37,432 nt of DNA from Planctomycetota bacterium (lineage in GTDB: Bacteria; Planctomycetota; Phycisphaerae; SM23-33): positions 1-37,432 of the forward strand of contig JACRIL010000140.1 of assembly GCA_016235825.1 (NCBI GenBank), given 5' to 3'. The notes beneath the pieces are model-generated. The model was given only the letters and a program-made list of their open reading frames with translations, was not told where the DNA came from and made no database searches. This document shows, piece by piece, positions 10,967 through 19,154 of this stretch (positions are counted from its first letter, which is position 1; every line of letters begins with the position of its first letter). The translations under genes and the position numbers were made by a program.

Positions 10967-12726
10967 CATCGCCGTCCAGGCTCGACCTGGTAGATCGTAA
11001 CGCGGTCATTCCCGAATACGATTCGGGACAGATTTGGTTTCAATAGCTTGTCAGCCGAGATTTCGCTGACCTGGTATCGTATATTGTCATGGTCGATATC
11101 GGGGGAATTGACCATAAAAACATATGTAAATAATTCTTCCGCATATGGCCCGGACTTTTCCGAGTGATCGGCGGCTTTCGCGCCGCACATCGCCGGCAGA
11201 AGCGAACCGGGCGTGTCAAACATGTACAGGACCATGTCTTTTTCCGGATCAAGGCGTCCGGCGGCCCATTTAAGCCCCTGCCAGACGTTCTCATCGACCA
11301 TCGCCGTCACGGCCCGGTCCTGAAAATGTTCGACGTGCCTTGCCATGCCGGCAACCAGGAAAACGCCGGCCAGAATCCATGAAATCCGCCGTCCTTTGAG
11401 TCTCGGCCAGCCCCACCGCCATGTGATGCCGAATAACAGCCCCGCCGCCGGCCCCAGCCAGTACAAGTCGTGCCGCGGCCCCAGCAGTTGCGCCGCCGGC
11501 GACAGCAGCCAGATCGAGGCGATCACCGCGGCGGCTACCATCGACGCGGGCAAAAGAATAATCGTCAAAGCCGCCCAGCGTCTGGCGGCAAAGAGCATAA
11601 TCAGGCACGCCATGGCCGGCAGAACCAGACAGAAATCGAGATATTCCATGACGTACAGGCCCGGCCCCAGCCTCGAAAAAAGCCCGCCCTGAACCGACGC
11701 GAATTCAACGTCGCCGGGCCGCAGCCACTGATAATTGCCCGATTCCAGTTCTGATTTTGCCGCCAGGAACGCCGCTCCCGCCACCAACGCCGCGGCGACC
11801 CAGGCCAGAAGCCCGGCAGAGAGAGTTTGAAGCCTGCTCCTTGAAAAAAGTATGGCAAACAGCGCCGCGGGGCCGGCCGCGAACAGGGCCCAACTGCCCG
11901 CCCCGAACACGTTGATCATCGGCATTGCGCCTATCGCGATTCCGACGGGAATTATCGAGATCAGCCTGCTGTGCCGCCCGTAGTCCAATATCATGCGGCA
12001 CCCCAGCAGGCCCAGAGAGATCGTCGTGAGCATCGGCAATTCGCCGGTAACGGCCATCGACTGCGTCCCGCCCAATATCCAGCAGACGGCCACCGCGATA
12101 ACGGCCGAGGCCAGCCGTTTTGCCGACAGACGAACCATCAGATATATCGCCAGGATCAGCAGCGACATGACAAACTGCCCCTCCGCCAACATCGCGCCCA
12201 GAGGCGAGCAGCCGGCCCAGACGGCAAGGCCAGCCATCACGGGCGCGCCCTGCAGGAACTGGCCGGATATGCCGGGCTTTTCCGCCGGACCCGTCTGCAT
12301 CCCTGCCGCCGGGCCGATCTGGCGGGCGCTGAGGGCGGCCTTCCACGACTCGCGGCCCAGCGGGGCGTGCTGGACAAAAAGCGGCGTAATATACGCGCAG
12401 CAGCCCGCCAGCAGAACCAGGCATGCCAGCGGCGAAACCCGCGATTTTGCGGTCCGTCGCCGCTTTCTGATTAACATTATCGCCGCCGCCGCTATGGCCA
12501 GAAGACCCGTAACCGCCGCGGCGATCATGAGCCCGCCGGGAAAGGCAAACAGATAAAACGCCGCGGTCCACCACGCGCAGCCCAGGATCGGGCTTGCAAT
12601 CAGGCAGTCGCGGCGGTCGAACGGCGTCGGCAGCATCAGGGCCGGCAGCAGCCCTGCCGCAATCGCCGCGCCCCAGATGATCGCCATGGCCAGAAGATGG
12701 TCCAGAATTTCATCGCCGCCGATCAC
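10966..12726 (-). CDS. Multi-pass integral membrane protein, function unknown
   Basis: A 586-residue protein with roughly a dozen hydrophobic segments over residues 1-460, including AAVTGLLAIAAAAIMLI and LISIIPVGIAIGAMPMI. A soluble C-terminal domain of about 120 residues begins near VDENVWQGLKWAAGRL. The layout (many membrane helices, then a soluble tail) resembles GT-C-type glycosyltransferases or other polyprenyl-linked sugar enzymes. No acidic catalytic loop could be identified with confidence, so no function is assigned. The start is GTG and overlaps the stop of the radical SAM gene as GTGA (12723-12726), implying translational coupling. An ATG 12 codons inside (MAIIWG) is the alternative start. 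Confidence 0.8.
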   Translation of the reverse strand: MIGGDEILDHLLAMAIIWGAAIAAGLLPALMLPTPFDRRDCLIASPILGCAWWTAAFYLFAFPGGLMIAAAVTGLLAIAAAAIMLIRKRRRTAKSRVSPLACLVLLAGCCAYITPLFVQHAPLGRESWKAALSARQIGPAAGMQTGPAEKPGISGQFLQGAPVMAGLAVWAGCSPLGAMLAEGQFVMSLLILAIYLMVRLSAKRLASAVIAVAVCWILGGTQSMAVTGELPMLTTISLGLLGCRMILDYGRHSRLISIIPVGIAIGAMPMINVFGAGSWALFAAGPAALFAILFSRSRLQTLSAGLLAWVAAALVAGAAFLAAKSELESGNYQWLRPGDVEFASVQGGLFSRLGPGLYVMEYLDFCLVLPAMACLIMLFAARRWAALTIILLPASMVAAAVIASIWLLSPAAQLLGPRHDLYWLGPAAGLLFGITWRWGWPRLKGRRISWILAGVFLVAGMARHVEHFQDRAVTAMVDENVWQGLKWAAGRLDPEKDMVLYMFDTPGSLLPAMCGAKAADHSEKSGPYAEELFTYVFMVNSPDIDHDNIRYQVSEISADKLLKPNLSRIVFGNDRVTIYQVEPGRR

Positions 12727-13676
12727 TTTTGCCCCCGCCGGCCTGGAGTTCCGGCTTTGTCCGCTCCGGCCGCCCTGCCGTAATATACGCCGACAGGCAC
12801 GCCCGGAACAGCCGCCCGCACCTTCGCCGCTATCCGGTCCAATTCGGAATCCGCCATCGCCGACGCCGATTCAGTTGCCGGCGGACGGGCGATCGTGTGC
12901 AACTGGACCAGTTCGATCCTGCCGCCCGACGAGATGATCCCGTTGAGCCTGCCGCAATATGCCCCGATCTGCGCTTCATCCGGCCCTTGGCCGTCCAGTT
13001 TCATGAACAGCGTCTGAATTACCAAAGCACATCCGGGCTTGCCGGAACCCTCGCCGGCCCGACGGGCCAGCGATTTGATGCCGGCAATTATTTTGTCCAA
13101 TTTCATACGCCCTGCCGGCCGGTCGATTATCTCGAAATATTCCTGCGTGCCGGCGTCCAGCTTGGCCCATATCTCGCCGTTGGATTCATCCATGATCGGC
13201 AGCGCACGCCGCACCTGCGGGCTTTCCAGCAGCGTGGAATTGGTAATGACCACCAATTTCACGTCCGGCCGCGAAAAGACCGCTTTGACCCGGGCAGCCG
13301 TCTTGACCGCCTTGTCGAAATCGGCAAGGCACGTTGGCTCACCGTCGCCGCTGAAGGCAATATCGTTGATCCGACGCAGCGCGACGGGCGTTTCGCGGAA
13401 TCCCGGTTCATCCCAAAGCCGCCCGCTTATCGCCTCTTCCATCGCCAGGTGCAACTCGCGTCCGAGCAATTCCAGATCAGGATTTCCCGCCTTGCGGCCC
13501 TTGCGGCGGTCCACCTGGCAGTAAACGCACGAGAAATTGCACCGCTTGTCGAGGTTGAGATTGACTCCGATCGAAAGCCCGCCGGCGCGGCGCGATATCA
13601 CCGGATACACGCACCGGCAGTTGCGCCACTGTCTGCGGTGAAGGTGAATCGGATTGTCTTTCGCGTCCGAGGCCAT
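12723..13676 (-). CDS. Radical SAM protein of the COG0731 (wyosine-type Fe-S oxidoreductase) group
   Basis: A 317-residue protein with a radical SAM cluster motif CNFSCVYC (Cys46, Cys50, Cys53), preceded by GVNLNLDKR and followed by QVDRRKG. That context is typical of the bacterial COG0731 group related to the core of tRNA wyosine enzymes. Further SAM-domain motifs are AFSGDGEPT (a GGE-like motif near 110) and KLVVITNSTLL (about 140). Such proteins bind a [4Fe-4S] cluster and cleave S-adenosylmethionine to start radical chemistry. The bacterial substrate is not known. The gene starts with ATG and overlaps the downstream membrane protein gene by four bases, so the two may share a pathway. Confidence 0.88.
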   Translation of the reverse strand: MASDAKDNPIHLHRRQWRNCRCVYPVISRRAGGLSIGVNLNLDKRCNFSCVYCQVDRRKGRKAGNPDLELLGRELHLAMEEAISGRLWDEPGFRETPVALRRINDIAFSGDGEPTCLADFDKAVKTAARVKAVFSRPDVKLVVITNSTLLESPQVRRALPIMDESNGEIWAKLDAGTQEYFEIIDRPAGRMKLDKIIAGIKSLARRAGEGSGKPGCALVIQTLFMKLDGQGPDEAQIGAYCGRLNGIISSGGRIELVQLHTIARPPATESASAMADSELDRIAAKVRAAVPGVPVGVYYGRAAGADKAGTPGRRGQK

Positions 13677-13830
13677 ATGGGAATTCTAACCTGATAGCGG
13701 GAAGCATCATAGACTTATCAGCCCCGGCATTTTATACTCTTGAAGTTCTTCTCCGAAAAAAACATGGTGAATGAGATGTCGTCCCTATTGAATAGCGACA
13801 TTGCGTTTAACGCTTTATGGGCGCCGGCCT

Positions 13831-13882
13831 GGTGCCACTGTCCTACGCAAAGCGAGTTCGCGGAGCGGAGGGCAGTGCCACC
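13831..13882. repeat. Intergenic hairpin repeat (GGTGCCACTG type)
   Basis: GGTGCCACTGTCCT (13831-13844) and AGGGCAGTGCCACC (13869-13882) are inverted copies matching at 12 of 14 positions around a 24-base loop. Similar GTGGCAC/GTGGTGC-type ends occur at 25686, 30879 and near 34100. This suggests a dispersed repeat family rather than a regulatory site for one gene. Confidence 0.7.
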
Positions 13883-13974
13883 TGTAGGAACTGACAATGG
13901 CTCGGTTACGGATGAATTACGCCGGACAAGTCCGATCCCGGTTTTGTTTCATTGCATGAATTTCCAGAAGGACA

Positions 13975-14478
13975 ATAATACCTTGCAAGTTCAGTGCGGC
14001 CGATTGGCAGGCTCGAAGAGCCGGCAGAAAGTAGCCCCGGGTGAAGCGAAGTTCGCCGCCAGGCGGACGAAGCAAAACCCGGGGAAAATCCGTCCATTCA
14101 ATGAAGTTCCAAATTTCCGATCCTGCCGCCGGCAGGCGCGCCAAAATTCAATAACCTCCCGGCCGAAGATTTTCGATGGAACATTCATCCGTAGTGGAAA
14201 AAGCAATGCCCTCGCATGGCCTTCCCGAACAAGTCCTGCCCACATTTGTCCTTTCCAGCAACAGAACAATGAATTGGCTATTCTCATTGGACGTGGTATT
14301 CGAGAATTCTGCCGATTCTGCCGTGGCGCAAACGGAGATTTGGAAACTTATTCAATGACGATTTGTCCCCAGGTTCCGCTTCGGACGGCTTTTGCCGTCC
14401 TCCGCTTCACCTGGGGCTACTATCTGCCGGCCCTTCGGGCCTTAACCGCCGCGACACGGAATCTGCCAGGTGCGAGGA
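13975..14478. repeat. Long imperfect inverted repeat, two copies of a palindromic element
   Basis: Copy 1 runs about 13975-14155 in plus orientation and copy 2 about 14290-14478 in minus orientation. The best conserved part is GCCGGCAGAAAGTAGCCCC at 14020-14038, matching the complement of 14413-14431 at 18 of 19 positions. Each copy holds its own hairpin: CCCCGGGT/ACCCGGGG at 14035-14042 and 14077-14084, and CCCCAGGT/ACCTGGGG at 14367-14374 and 14409-14416. The similarity continues inward (ATTCAATGAAGTTCCAAAT, matched in inverse near 14340) and outward (ACCTTGCAAGTTCAGTG, matched in inverse near 14460-14478). Frames crossing this region carry no recognisable protein. The whole stretch 13677-14687 appears free of genes and made of degenerate repeats, including a further GCCGGACAAG core at 14532-14541. 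Confidence 0.75.
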
Positions 14479-14687
14479 ATTGGGATTCTCCATTCGCCCC
14501 ACCCTCCGCTTGCGGCTTCGCCAATCTCTACGCCGGACAAGTTGCTCCGGGACGGAGCTACTTTCAAACACCCTGCCCCGGGCTGACAGGATGGACTTGT
14601 CCCAAACAGCATCTGAACAATGCCCAACAACGTTTTTAGGATAAAAACCACTTTTATGAAAACCATACAATCCGACAGGAGTCGTCA

Positions 14688-15776
14688 ATGCCGGCAAAAG
14701 TAACGTTCGCGTCAGCCAGACCAAAAGAACTTCGCGCGGAGGCGACATTGCCGTCGCTGCTGGATCGCATGCTCGGGACCTGGAATTTCAAAAAGCGGTT
14801 CGCCAAAAAACGCGTGGCCATAAAAATGCATCTTGGCGGCAATGTCGGTTTTTCGACGATCCATCCGGTCTTCGTGGCCAGGACCGTCGAGGCCGTCAAA
14901 AATGCCGGCGGCAATCCGTTCGTAACCGACGGTCCAAGCGCGGTCGAGTCGGCCTGGCGGCGGGGATATACGCCGCAGACGCTGGGCTGCCAACTCCTGC
15001 CCGTGGCTGGCGCGGCCGACAAATACGTCTATTCCCGCAAGGTCAACTTCCGGACGCTCAAGACCGTGGAACTGGCCGGAAACATCGTCGATGCCGACGC
15101 GATGATCGTCCTGTCGCACGGCAAGGGGCACGGCCACAGCGGATTCGGCGGGGCGATCAAAAACATCGCCATGGGGTGCGTCGACGGCGGCACCCGGAGC
15201 AAAATACACCGCCTCATGAGCGCCGCGTTCGAGTGGGACTCGTCGAAATGCACCGGCTGCCTGCTCTGCCGCGACAACTGCCCCAACAAGGCCATCACCT
15301 TTAAAAAGGGCAAAATAGACATCTTCGACCACGCCTGCAAATACTGCATGCACTGCCAGCTTGCCTGCCCCCAAAAGGCCATCACCATCGACCAGTCCGG
15401 CTACAGGCATTTCCAGCGAGGCATGGCCCTGACTGTCCGCGAGGCCCTCAAGACGTTCGAGCCGGGGCGCGTCCTGCACATCACGCTGCTGCTGAACATA
15501 ACGCCGTTCTGCGACTGCTGGGGCTTCACGACGCCCAACATCGTGCCGGACGTCGGCATCGTCGCCGGCGAAGACATTGTCGCCGCCGAGACCGCCGCGA
15601 TAGATATGATAAAGGCCGAGAATTTCATTGAAGGTTCGCTCCCCTCGCCGCTCCGCCGCACGGGCTCAGGCCACCTGTTCCAGCAGATACACGGAAAGGA
15701 CCCGTACATCCAGGTGGAAGAGTGCGTCAGGCTCGGCCTGGGCGACAGGAAATACAGGCTGACGCAGATATCCTGA
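14688..15776 (+). CDS. DUF362 domain protein with two [4Fe-4S] clusters
   Basis: A 362-residue protein with a DUF362 region spread over residues 1-180 and 230-350 (AIKMHLG near 44, GGNPFVTDGPS near 74, LSHGKGHG near 142). It encloses a bacterial ferredoxin module. The two cluster motifs are CTGCLLCRDNCP (188-199) and CKYCMHCQLACP (217-228), both with complete cysteine sets. DUF362 proteins are cytoplasmic iron-sulfur proteins often found near redox and radical SAM genes; their reaction is not established. The start has AGGAG six bases upstream. The gene faces the DUF4276 gene across a 65-base convergent gap that contains a weak CGCCT/AGGCG stem (15800-15814). Confidence 0.92.
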   Translation: MPAKVTFASARPKELRAEATLPSLLDRMLGTWNFKKRFAKKRVAIKMHLGGNVGFSTIHPVFVARTVEAVKNAGGNPFVTDGPSAVESAWRRGYTPQTLGCQLLPVAGAADKYVYSRKVNFRTLKTVELAGNIVDADAMIVLSHGKGHGHSGFGGAIKNIAMGCVDGGTRSKIHRLMSAAFEWDSSKCTGCLLCRDNCPNKAITFKKGKIDIFDHACKYCMHCQLACPQKAITIDQSGYRHFQRGMALTVREALKTFEPGRVLHITLLLNITPFCDCWGFTTPNIVPDVGIVAGEDIVAAETAAIDMIKAENFIEGSLPSPLRRTGSGHLFQQIHGKDPYIQVEECVRLGLGDRKYRLTQIS

Positions 15777-15841
15777 CGGCAAACAGCAAGAAACCTATCC
15801 GCCTGAGTAAGGCGTAAAACCGACGTTCTGAAGACGAATTT

Positions 15842-16471
15842 TCATGATCTCGATTGCAGCCAATCCGAGGGAGGCCAGTTTGCAACCGATTTGCCAAGTC
15901 CAGCCACAATTGCGCCGAATGTCTTTACCATGTGTTTGAATGAACGGCATTTCTGAAATGCAATCCTCATGTCAAAGACTGCCGCGAGATTGTCCTGGTC
16001 TGTAGTTTCACGGTAGATGCGATGTTTCGGCATAAACTGCGCGATGGCTTCCTTTGCACCGCGCACGGATTCCGGATCGTCCGGAGGTTGCGCATTTTCC
16101 CTGATATCGCACTTTCCACGGAGAGATTCAACAGCCGCCAGAAACCACGCTTCAAATTCACGATGAGCCAAAACAACTCCGCAAGGAAGACTCGTCTCCG
16201 ATTGCGCCCATCGCAGAAGCAGCGGGCCAACTTTTTTAGGACATCCGTCTTCATGCTCGAAAAGGATAACGATGGCGGCACAATCGGTTTGTTTGCCAGC
16301 CAGACGTACTGCTTTGCGCAAACCATCCTCATTCAAAAGTTGCGACTGCTTCCAACGGATCGGACGTGCAATTTTAACATCATAAATCTTTGCTTGATCC
16401 AAAAGACGTCTCAACAGAGTAGGCACAGCCTTCACATCTCCGTACCCCTCGACGATGGGCTGGATATTCAT
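15842..16471 (-). CDS. DUF4276 family protein, partner of the AAA ATPase
   Basis: A 209-residue protein. An upstream in-frame extension lies inside the ATPase gene, so the ATG at 16471, overlapping the ATPase stop as ATGA (16468-16471), is chosen. DUF4276 hallmarks are PIVEGYGDVKAVPTLLRR (5-22), AHREFEAWF (102-110) and YRETTDQDNLAAVFD (153-167). The opening EG resembles the first TOPRIM motif, and a TOPRIM-like nuclease role has been proposed for related families. The position where an acidic LLDADDDCP-type segment is expected reads LFEHEDGCP (70-78), so both motif aspartates become glutamates. In this family the gene typically follows an AAA/ABC-type ATPase, an arrangement seen in anti-phage and DNA-processing modules. 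Function here is inferred from family and neighbourhood only. Confidence 0.85.
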   Translation of the reverse strand: MNIQPIVEGYGDVKAVPTLLRRLLDQAKIYDVKIARPIRWKQSQLLNEDGLRKAVRLAGKQTDCAAIVILFEHEDGCPKKVGPLLLRWAQSETSLPCGVVLAHREFEAWFLAAVESLRGKCDIRENAQPPDDPESVRGAKEAIAQFMPKHRIYRETTDQDNLAAVFDMRIAFQKCRSFKHMVKTFGAIVAGLGKSVANWPPSDWLQSRS

Positions 16472-17667
16472 TCCAATTCCTCGAACAATGCGCCCATGCC
16501 AAGAGTTTCCTGTGCCTTGAATAACTCCTCTGCCGGTTCGAGTGCGTTTGCCCGCATCAATTCGCCTGCCCCCATCAAGTGATCTTTCATGGCTGTCTTG
16601 GCAGATTCTGGAGGAAGCATGATATGCGATGCACCAGCAGCCCAACTGACAACCCTAAGATTGCTATCTTTGATCCACTCTGCGTCCAAAAGTTCCGGAC
16701 TGTGCGTCGTAACAACAACCTGCATGGACTTAGCCGCCTGGAGCAGCATGTCCAGTATGGCGCCAAGGGCGCCAGGATGGATCGTGGCTTCAGGCTCCTC
16801 CACCGCGATAAGAGTCGGCGTAGGCCGCTGAAAAACCGCCATAAGCAAACCCAAGGCTCGCAATGTTCCGTCGGACATGCTAAAGGCTTCAAAATTGAGT
16901 TTGTTCTTGTCCGACCATTTCTGCTCAAACTCGATTGAAAGCTTATTGCCGTGCTTCTTTGGCCGAAATTTTTCTGTCCCCGGCACTATGTTCTTCAAAA
17001 GTTCGCTGGCGTCCTCAACTGCTTTGGAATCCAGACGCGACAATTCCTGGAGAACACTTGCCGCGTTGCTGCCGTCGGGCCGCAGCGCCGTACCGGAATC
17101 AGGATCCTGCATCTCGCGAAGGCGTTGAGGTTGAATTGAATATACCCGCATTGCTGCCAGCATACGCAGAACCGGCGCAAAACGGTCGTCGCCGCCCACT
17201 ACGGGCAAACACAGAGAGGCAGCATCGAGTGAGGGTTTCAGGCCTTCGACATTCGTGCGAAACTTTTTAGTCCGATCAAACCAAAATCGTCCTTTTTTAA
17301 AACGAACAAGACATTGCTCGCGTACAACCTCAAAACCATAGGTCGGAATCGCCTTAACCTCAAATGCAAATCTGCCTCCATCGATCAGGCCGTTTAATGG
17401 ACCGAATTCAACGCCCAAGCCCAAATTCGTCGGGGCGCCGCGAGCCGCTGTGCGATTGCGTACGGACGTGATGCCGCCGCGACGATCAAATACCGCCTGC
17501 AATGGAGAGGACATTGATTCGGCTAAAAATGAGAACGCATCGGATAGATTGCTCTTGCCCGAACCATTATGGCCCACAAAAAAAGTGGGATTGTCAAAAT
17601 CCGCCTGTGCCTGCGGAAAGCTGCGGAACCGCTTAAGGATGAGTTTCTTTATTACTGGTTCAATCAT
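16468..17667 (-). CDS. AAA/ABC-type ATPase (AAA_21, OLD/RecF-like) of a defence-like pair
   Basis: A 399-residue ATPase of the SMC/RecF/OLD group without a long coiled coil. Walker A is GHNGSGKS (32-39) after LKRFRSFPQAQADF, the ABC-type signature is SMSDGTLR (263-270), Walker B is LIAVEEPE (286-293), and the switch histidine is in TTHSPELLD (320-328). All nucleotide-binding residues are present. It starts with ATG 12 bases after the flavodoxin stop. No Shine-Dalgarno sequence is visible, which suggests coupled translation. It is followed by the DUF4276 gene with a four-base overlap. In the family, such ATPases act as sensors or motors that activate the effector encoded beside them. Base composition is a little lower in GC than the flanks, consistent with but not proof of acquisition by transfer. 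Confidence 0.9.
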   Translation of the reverse strand: MIEPVIKKLILKRFRSFPQAQADFDNPTFFVGHNGSGKSNLSDAFSFLAESMSSPLQAVFDRRGGITSVRNRTAARGAPTNLGLGVEFGPLNGLIDGGRFAFEVKAIPTYGFEVVREQCLVRFKKGRFWFDRTKKFRTNVEGLKPSLDAASLCLPVVGGDDRFAPVLRMLAAMRVYSIQPQRLREMQDPDSGTALRPDGSNAASVLQELSRLDSKAVEDASELLKNIVPGTEKFRPKKHGNKLSIEFEQKWSDKNKLNFEAFSMSDGTLRALGLLMAVFQRPTPTLIAVEEPEATIHPGALGAILDMLLQAAKSMQVVVTTHSPELLDAEWIKDSNLRVVSWAAGASHIMLPPESAKTAMKDHLMGAGELMRANALEPAEELFKAQETLGMGALFEELE

Positions 17668-17679
17668 GGCGAATGCCGT

Positions 17680-18141
17680 TCAGGTCGCCAGAACAGCTTG
17701 GGCGAGTTTTTTGCCCAGTTCGACGGCGAGTTTTGCGGCCGCCTCGTCCGGGGCGCCTTTGCACGTAACCGGGGGGGCGGCCTGCGTGAGTTTCATGGCC
17801 TTGGCGAGTTCTTCGATGCTCTTTATTCCGCTGCCGCCTCCGCCGTGGGTCATGAAGGCCACATATGGTTTGCTCTTGACCTTCTTGCCGGCCCAGTCGG
17901 CCAGGCACATGTCGTCGAAGAATTGCTTGAGCCCGCCGGCCATGTAGCTGAAGTAGTCGGGGCTGCCCAAGGCATATCCGTCGGCCCGCTCCATCATTTC
18001 CGGCTCCACGCGGATGGTATAGACGTTCACCATGTCGATGGCGACGTCCTCGAACTCCTTGCACCCGCGGGCGACGAGTTCCGCCAGTTTCCGGGTGTTG
18101 CCCTTCTCCTGCGAATGGTATGCAATAAGGATTTTTTTCAT
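17680..18141 (-). CDS. Flavodoxin / FMN-binding NAD(P)H reductase-like protein
   Basis: A 153-residue flavodoxin-fold protein. The ATG at 18141 is chosen because it opens with MKKILIAYHSQEKGNTRKLA, the first strand and the phosphate-binding loop for FMN, and has GGAG six bases upstream. The motifs GYALGSPDYFSYMAGGLKQF (second FMN loop) and PYVAFMTHGGGGSG (third loop) follow in order. Flavodoxins carry electrons in the cytoplasm, and this short type is also found as a reductase. It lies directly upstream of the AAA ATPase with a 12-base gap, so the three genes may form one transcript. The link may be chance, because flavodoxin is not a known part of such ATPase pairs. Confidence 0.88.
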   Translation of the reverse strand: MKKILIAYHSQEKGNTRKLAELVARGCKEFEDVAIDMVNVYTIRVEPEMMERADGYALGSPDYFSYMAGGLKQFFDDMCLADWAGKKVKSKPYVAFMTHGGGGSGIKSIEELAKAMKLTQAAPPVTCKGAPDEAAAKLAVELGKKLAQAVLAT

Positions 18142-18251
18142 GTCCGTCTCCATAAAAGCCGCCTTCCGGCCGGCTTCCTGCACCGCTTCCTTGCACCATT
18201 ATTGTCGCAGCATGAACGCCGTAAAGCAAGGTTCAAGGCTTAAAAGTTGCA

Positions 18252-18641
18252 TTAAAAAAACGGTTCCAGCCGCCTCATCAGGTGCGGCCCGAGGATCAGC
18301 ACGCCGATCACTATCGCCCCTATCACCGAGATCAGCACCGCCCCGGCCGAGACATCCTTGGCCCGGCGGACCAACGGATGGTAGTCGGGCGAGGCCACGT
18401 CGGCCAGGAACTCGAAGGCCGTGTTCAGCGCCTCGGCTATCCAGACCGTTACGATGGCCAACACTATCCAGCACCATTCCTGCCTGCCAAGCCCGGCATA
18501 AATCCCGAATGCCACGACTCCGCCTGTGGCAAGGCCGTGCAGCCATGCGTTATGCTGCGACCTGAGCATCGTCCATATGCCCCGCAAGGCGTAGATAAGG
18601 CTGCGAATCCTGGCCCGAACCGTAAAAGGCTGTTTTGTCAT
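18252..18641 (-). CDS. dgkA: Diacylglycerol/undecaprenol kinase
   Basis: A 129-residue three-helix membrane kinase of the DgkA family. Conserved motifs are RSQHNAWLH near the first helix, IAEALNTAFEFLAD (the ExxNTAxE catalytic signature) and RAKDVSAGAVL in the third helix. The enzyme phosphorylates diacylglycerol in Gram-negatives and undecaprenol in others; which substrate is used here is not clear. The ATG at 18641 gives the normal family length. A 33-codon upstream extension has no typical features. The gene lies 110 bases upstream of the flavodoxin on the same strand. Confidence 0.92.
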   Translation of the reverse strand: MTKQPFTVRARIRSLIYALRGIWTMLRSQHNAWLHGLATGGVVAFGIYAGLGRQEWCWIVLAIVTVWIAEALNTAFEFLADVASPDYHPLVRRAKDVSAGAVLISVIGAIVIGVLILGPHLMRRLEPFF

Positions 18642-18783
18642 TTCGTTCTGTCCGGCCGGAATCCTGACCGCCGGCCTGGCCCGATTGTCGCCGCTGGCGG
18701 AGCTTTCTGCAAGATATTGCCGCAGCCGCCGGCTCGGCAAGGCCGATATATATAAAAGATTCGGGAGTTTATTTGATTACCCG

Positions 18784-18812
18784 TTGGTTTTGTCGGGTAA
18801 ACCACGTATAAT
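18784..18812 (+). promoter_or_regulatory. Sigma-70-like promoter for the proline-rich small gene
   Basis: A perfect -10 box TATAAT (18807-18812) lies 17 bases after TTGGTT (18784-18789), a partial match to the -35 consensus. It is 36 bases before the start codon at 18849. AAGAGG follows at the right distance to act as the ribosome binding site. Confidence 0.5.
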
Positions 18813-18848
18813 GCAAAGTAGCAGGTTTTAACAGATAAGAGGTTGACC

Positions 18849-19049
18849 ATGAGCCAGATAAACGGTGTTTCAGGGAACAGGAGCATCCCTCCGCCATCCA
18901 GGCCTGATCCGCCGCGGGACGAACAGGTCAAGGTCAGGAGGTCCTCATCGAGCGAACCGCCGCCCGAGCCGCCGCCGGAGCCGGAACCGCCGCCGAAAGA
19001 CGGCAGCTCGCGGGACCGCCAATCAAGTTCTGTGGATTACGAGGCGTAG
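18849..19049 (+). CDS. Small proline-rich protein of unknown function
   Basis: A 66-residue hydrophilic protein. It opens MSQINGVSGNRSIPPPSRP and contains SSSEPPPEPPPEPEPPPKDG, a Pro/Glu repeat of low complexity, then a Ser-rich tail. There is no signal peptide or membrane segment, so a disordered cytoplasmic protein is expected. The start is ATG with AAGAGG seven bases upstream, and a good promoter precedes it. Low complexity makes the call less certain, but the clean start and promoter argue that it is real. Confidence 0.55.
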   Translation: MSQINGVSGNRSIPPPSRPDPPRDEQVKVRRSSSSEPPPEPPPEPEPPPKDGSSRDRQSSSVDYEA

Positions 19050-19056
19050 CAACGCG

Positions 19057-19138
19057 CTGAAAATCCGTTTTTGCCTCTTGGCGCAAAAATCGGACACGCC
19101 ATTCCCCTGACAGAAAACCGGCCTGCCCGGATTTTCAG
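19057..19138. terminator. Nested inverted repeats between convergent genes
   Basis: CTGAAAATCCG (19057-19067) and CGGATTTTCAG (19128-19138) are perfect 11-base inverted copies. Inside, CCGTTTTTGC (19065-19074) pairs with GCAAAAATCGG (19083-19093) with one bulge, and a third version, GAAAACCGG, is at about 19113. These arms can pair in alternative ways. The position between two convergent small genes suggests a bidirectional terminator, although no single stem is followed by a long T-run. Confidence 0.4.
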
Positions 19139-19154
19139 GAATTTCAGCCCAGAT

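Noticed and set aside
13975-14478. CRISPR array
   Set aside because: There are only two inverted, imperfect copies and no evenly spaced direct repeats; no cas-like genes nearby.
13740-14639. 299-codon open frame on the plus strand
   Set aside because: It crosses the hairpins and both inverted copies of the intergenic repeat, has no ribosome binding site and no recognisable motif, so it is repeat sequence read by chance.
16472-16645. N-terminal extension of DUF4276 inside the ATPase gene
   Set aside because: It has no family match, while the ATG at 16471 opens directly with the family's first motif and overlaps the ATPase stop as ATGA.
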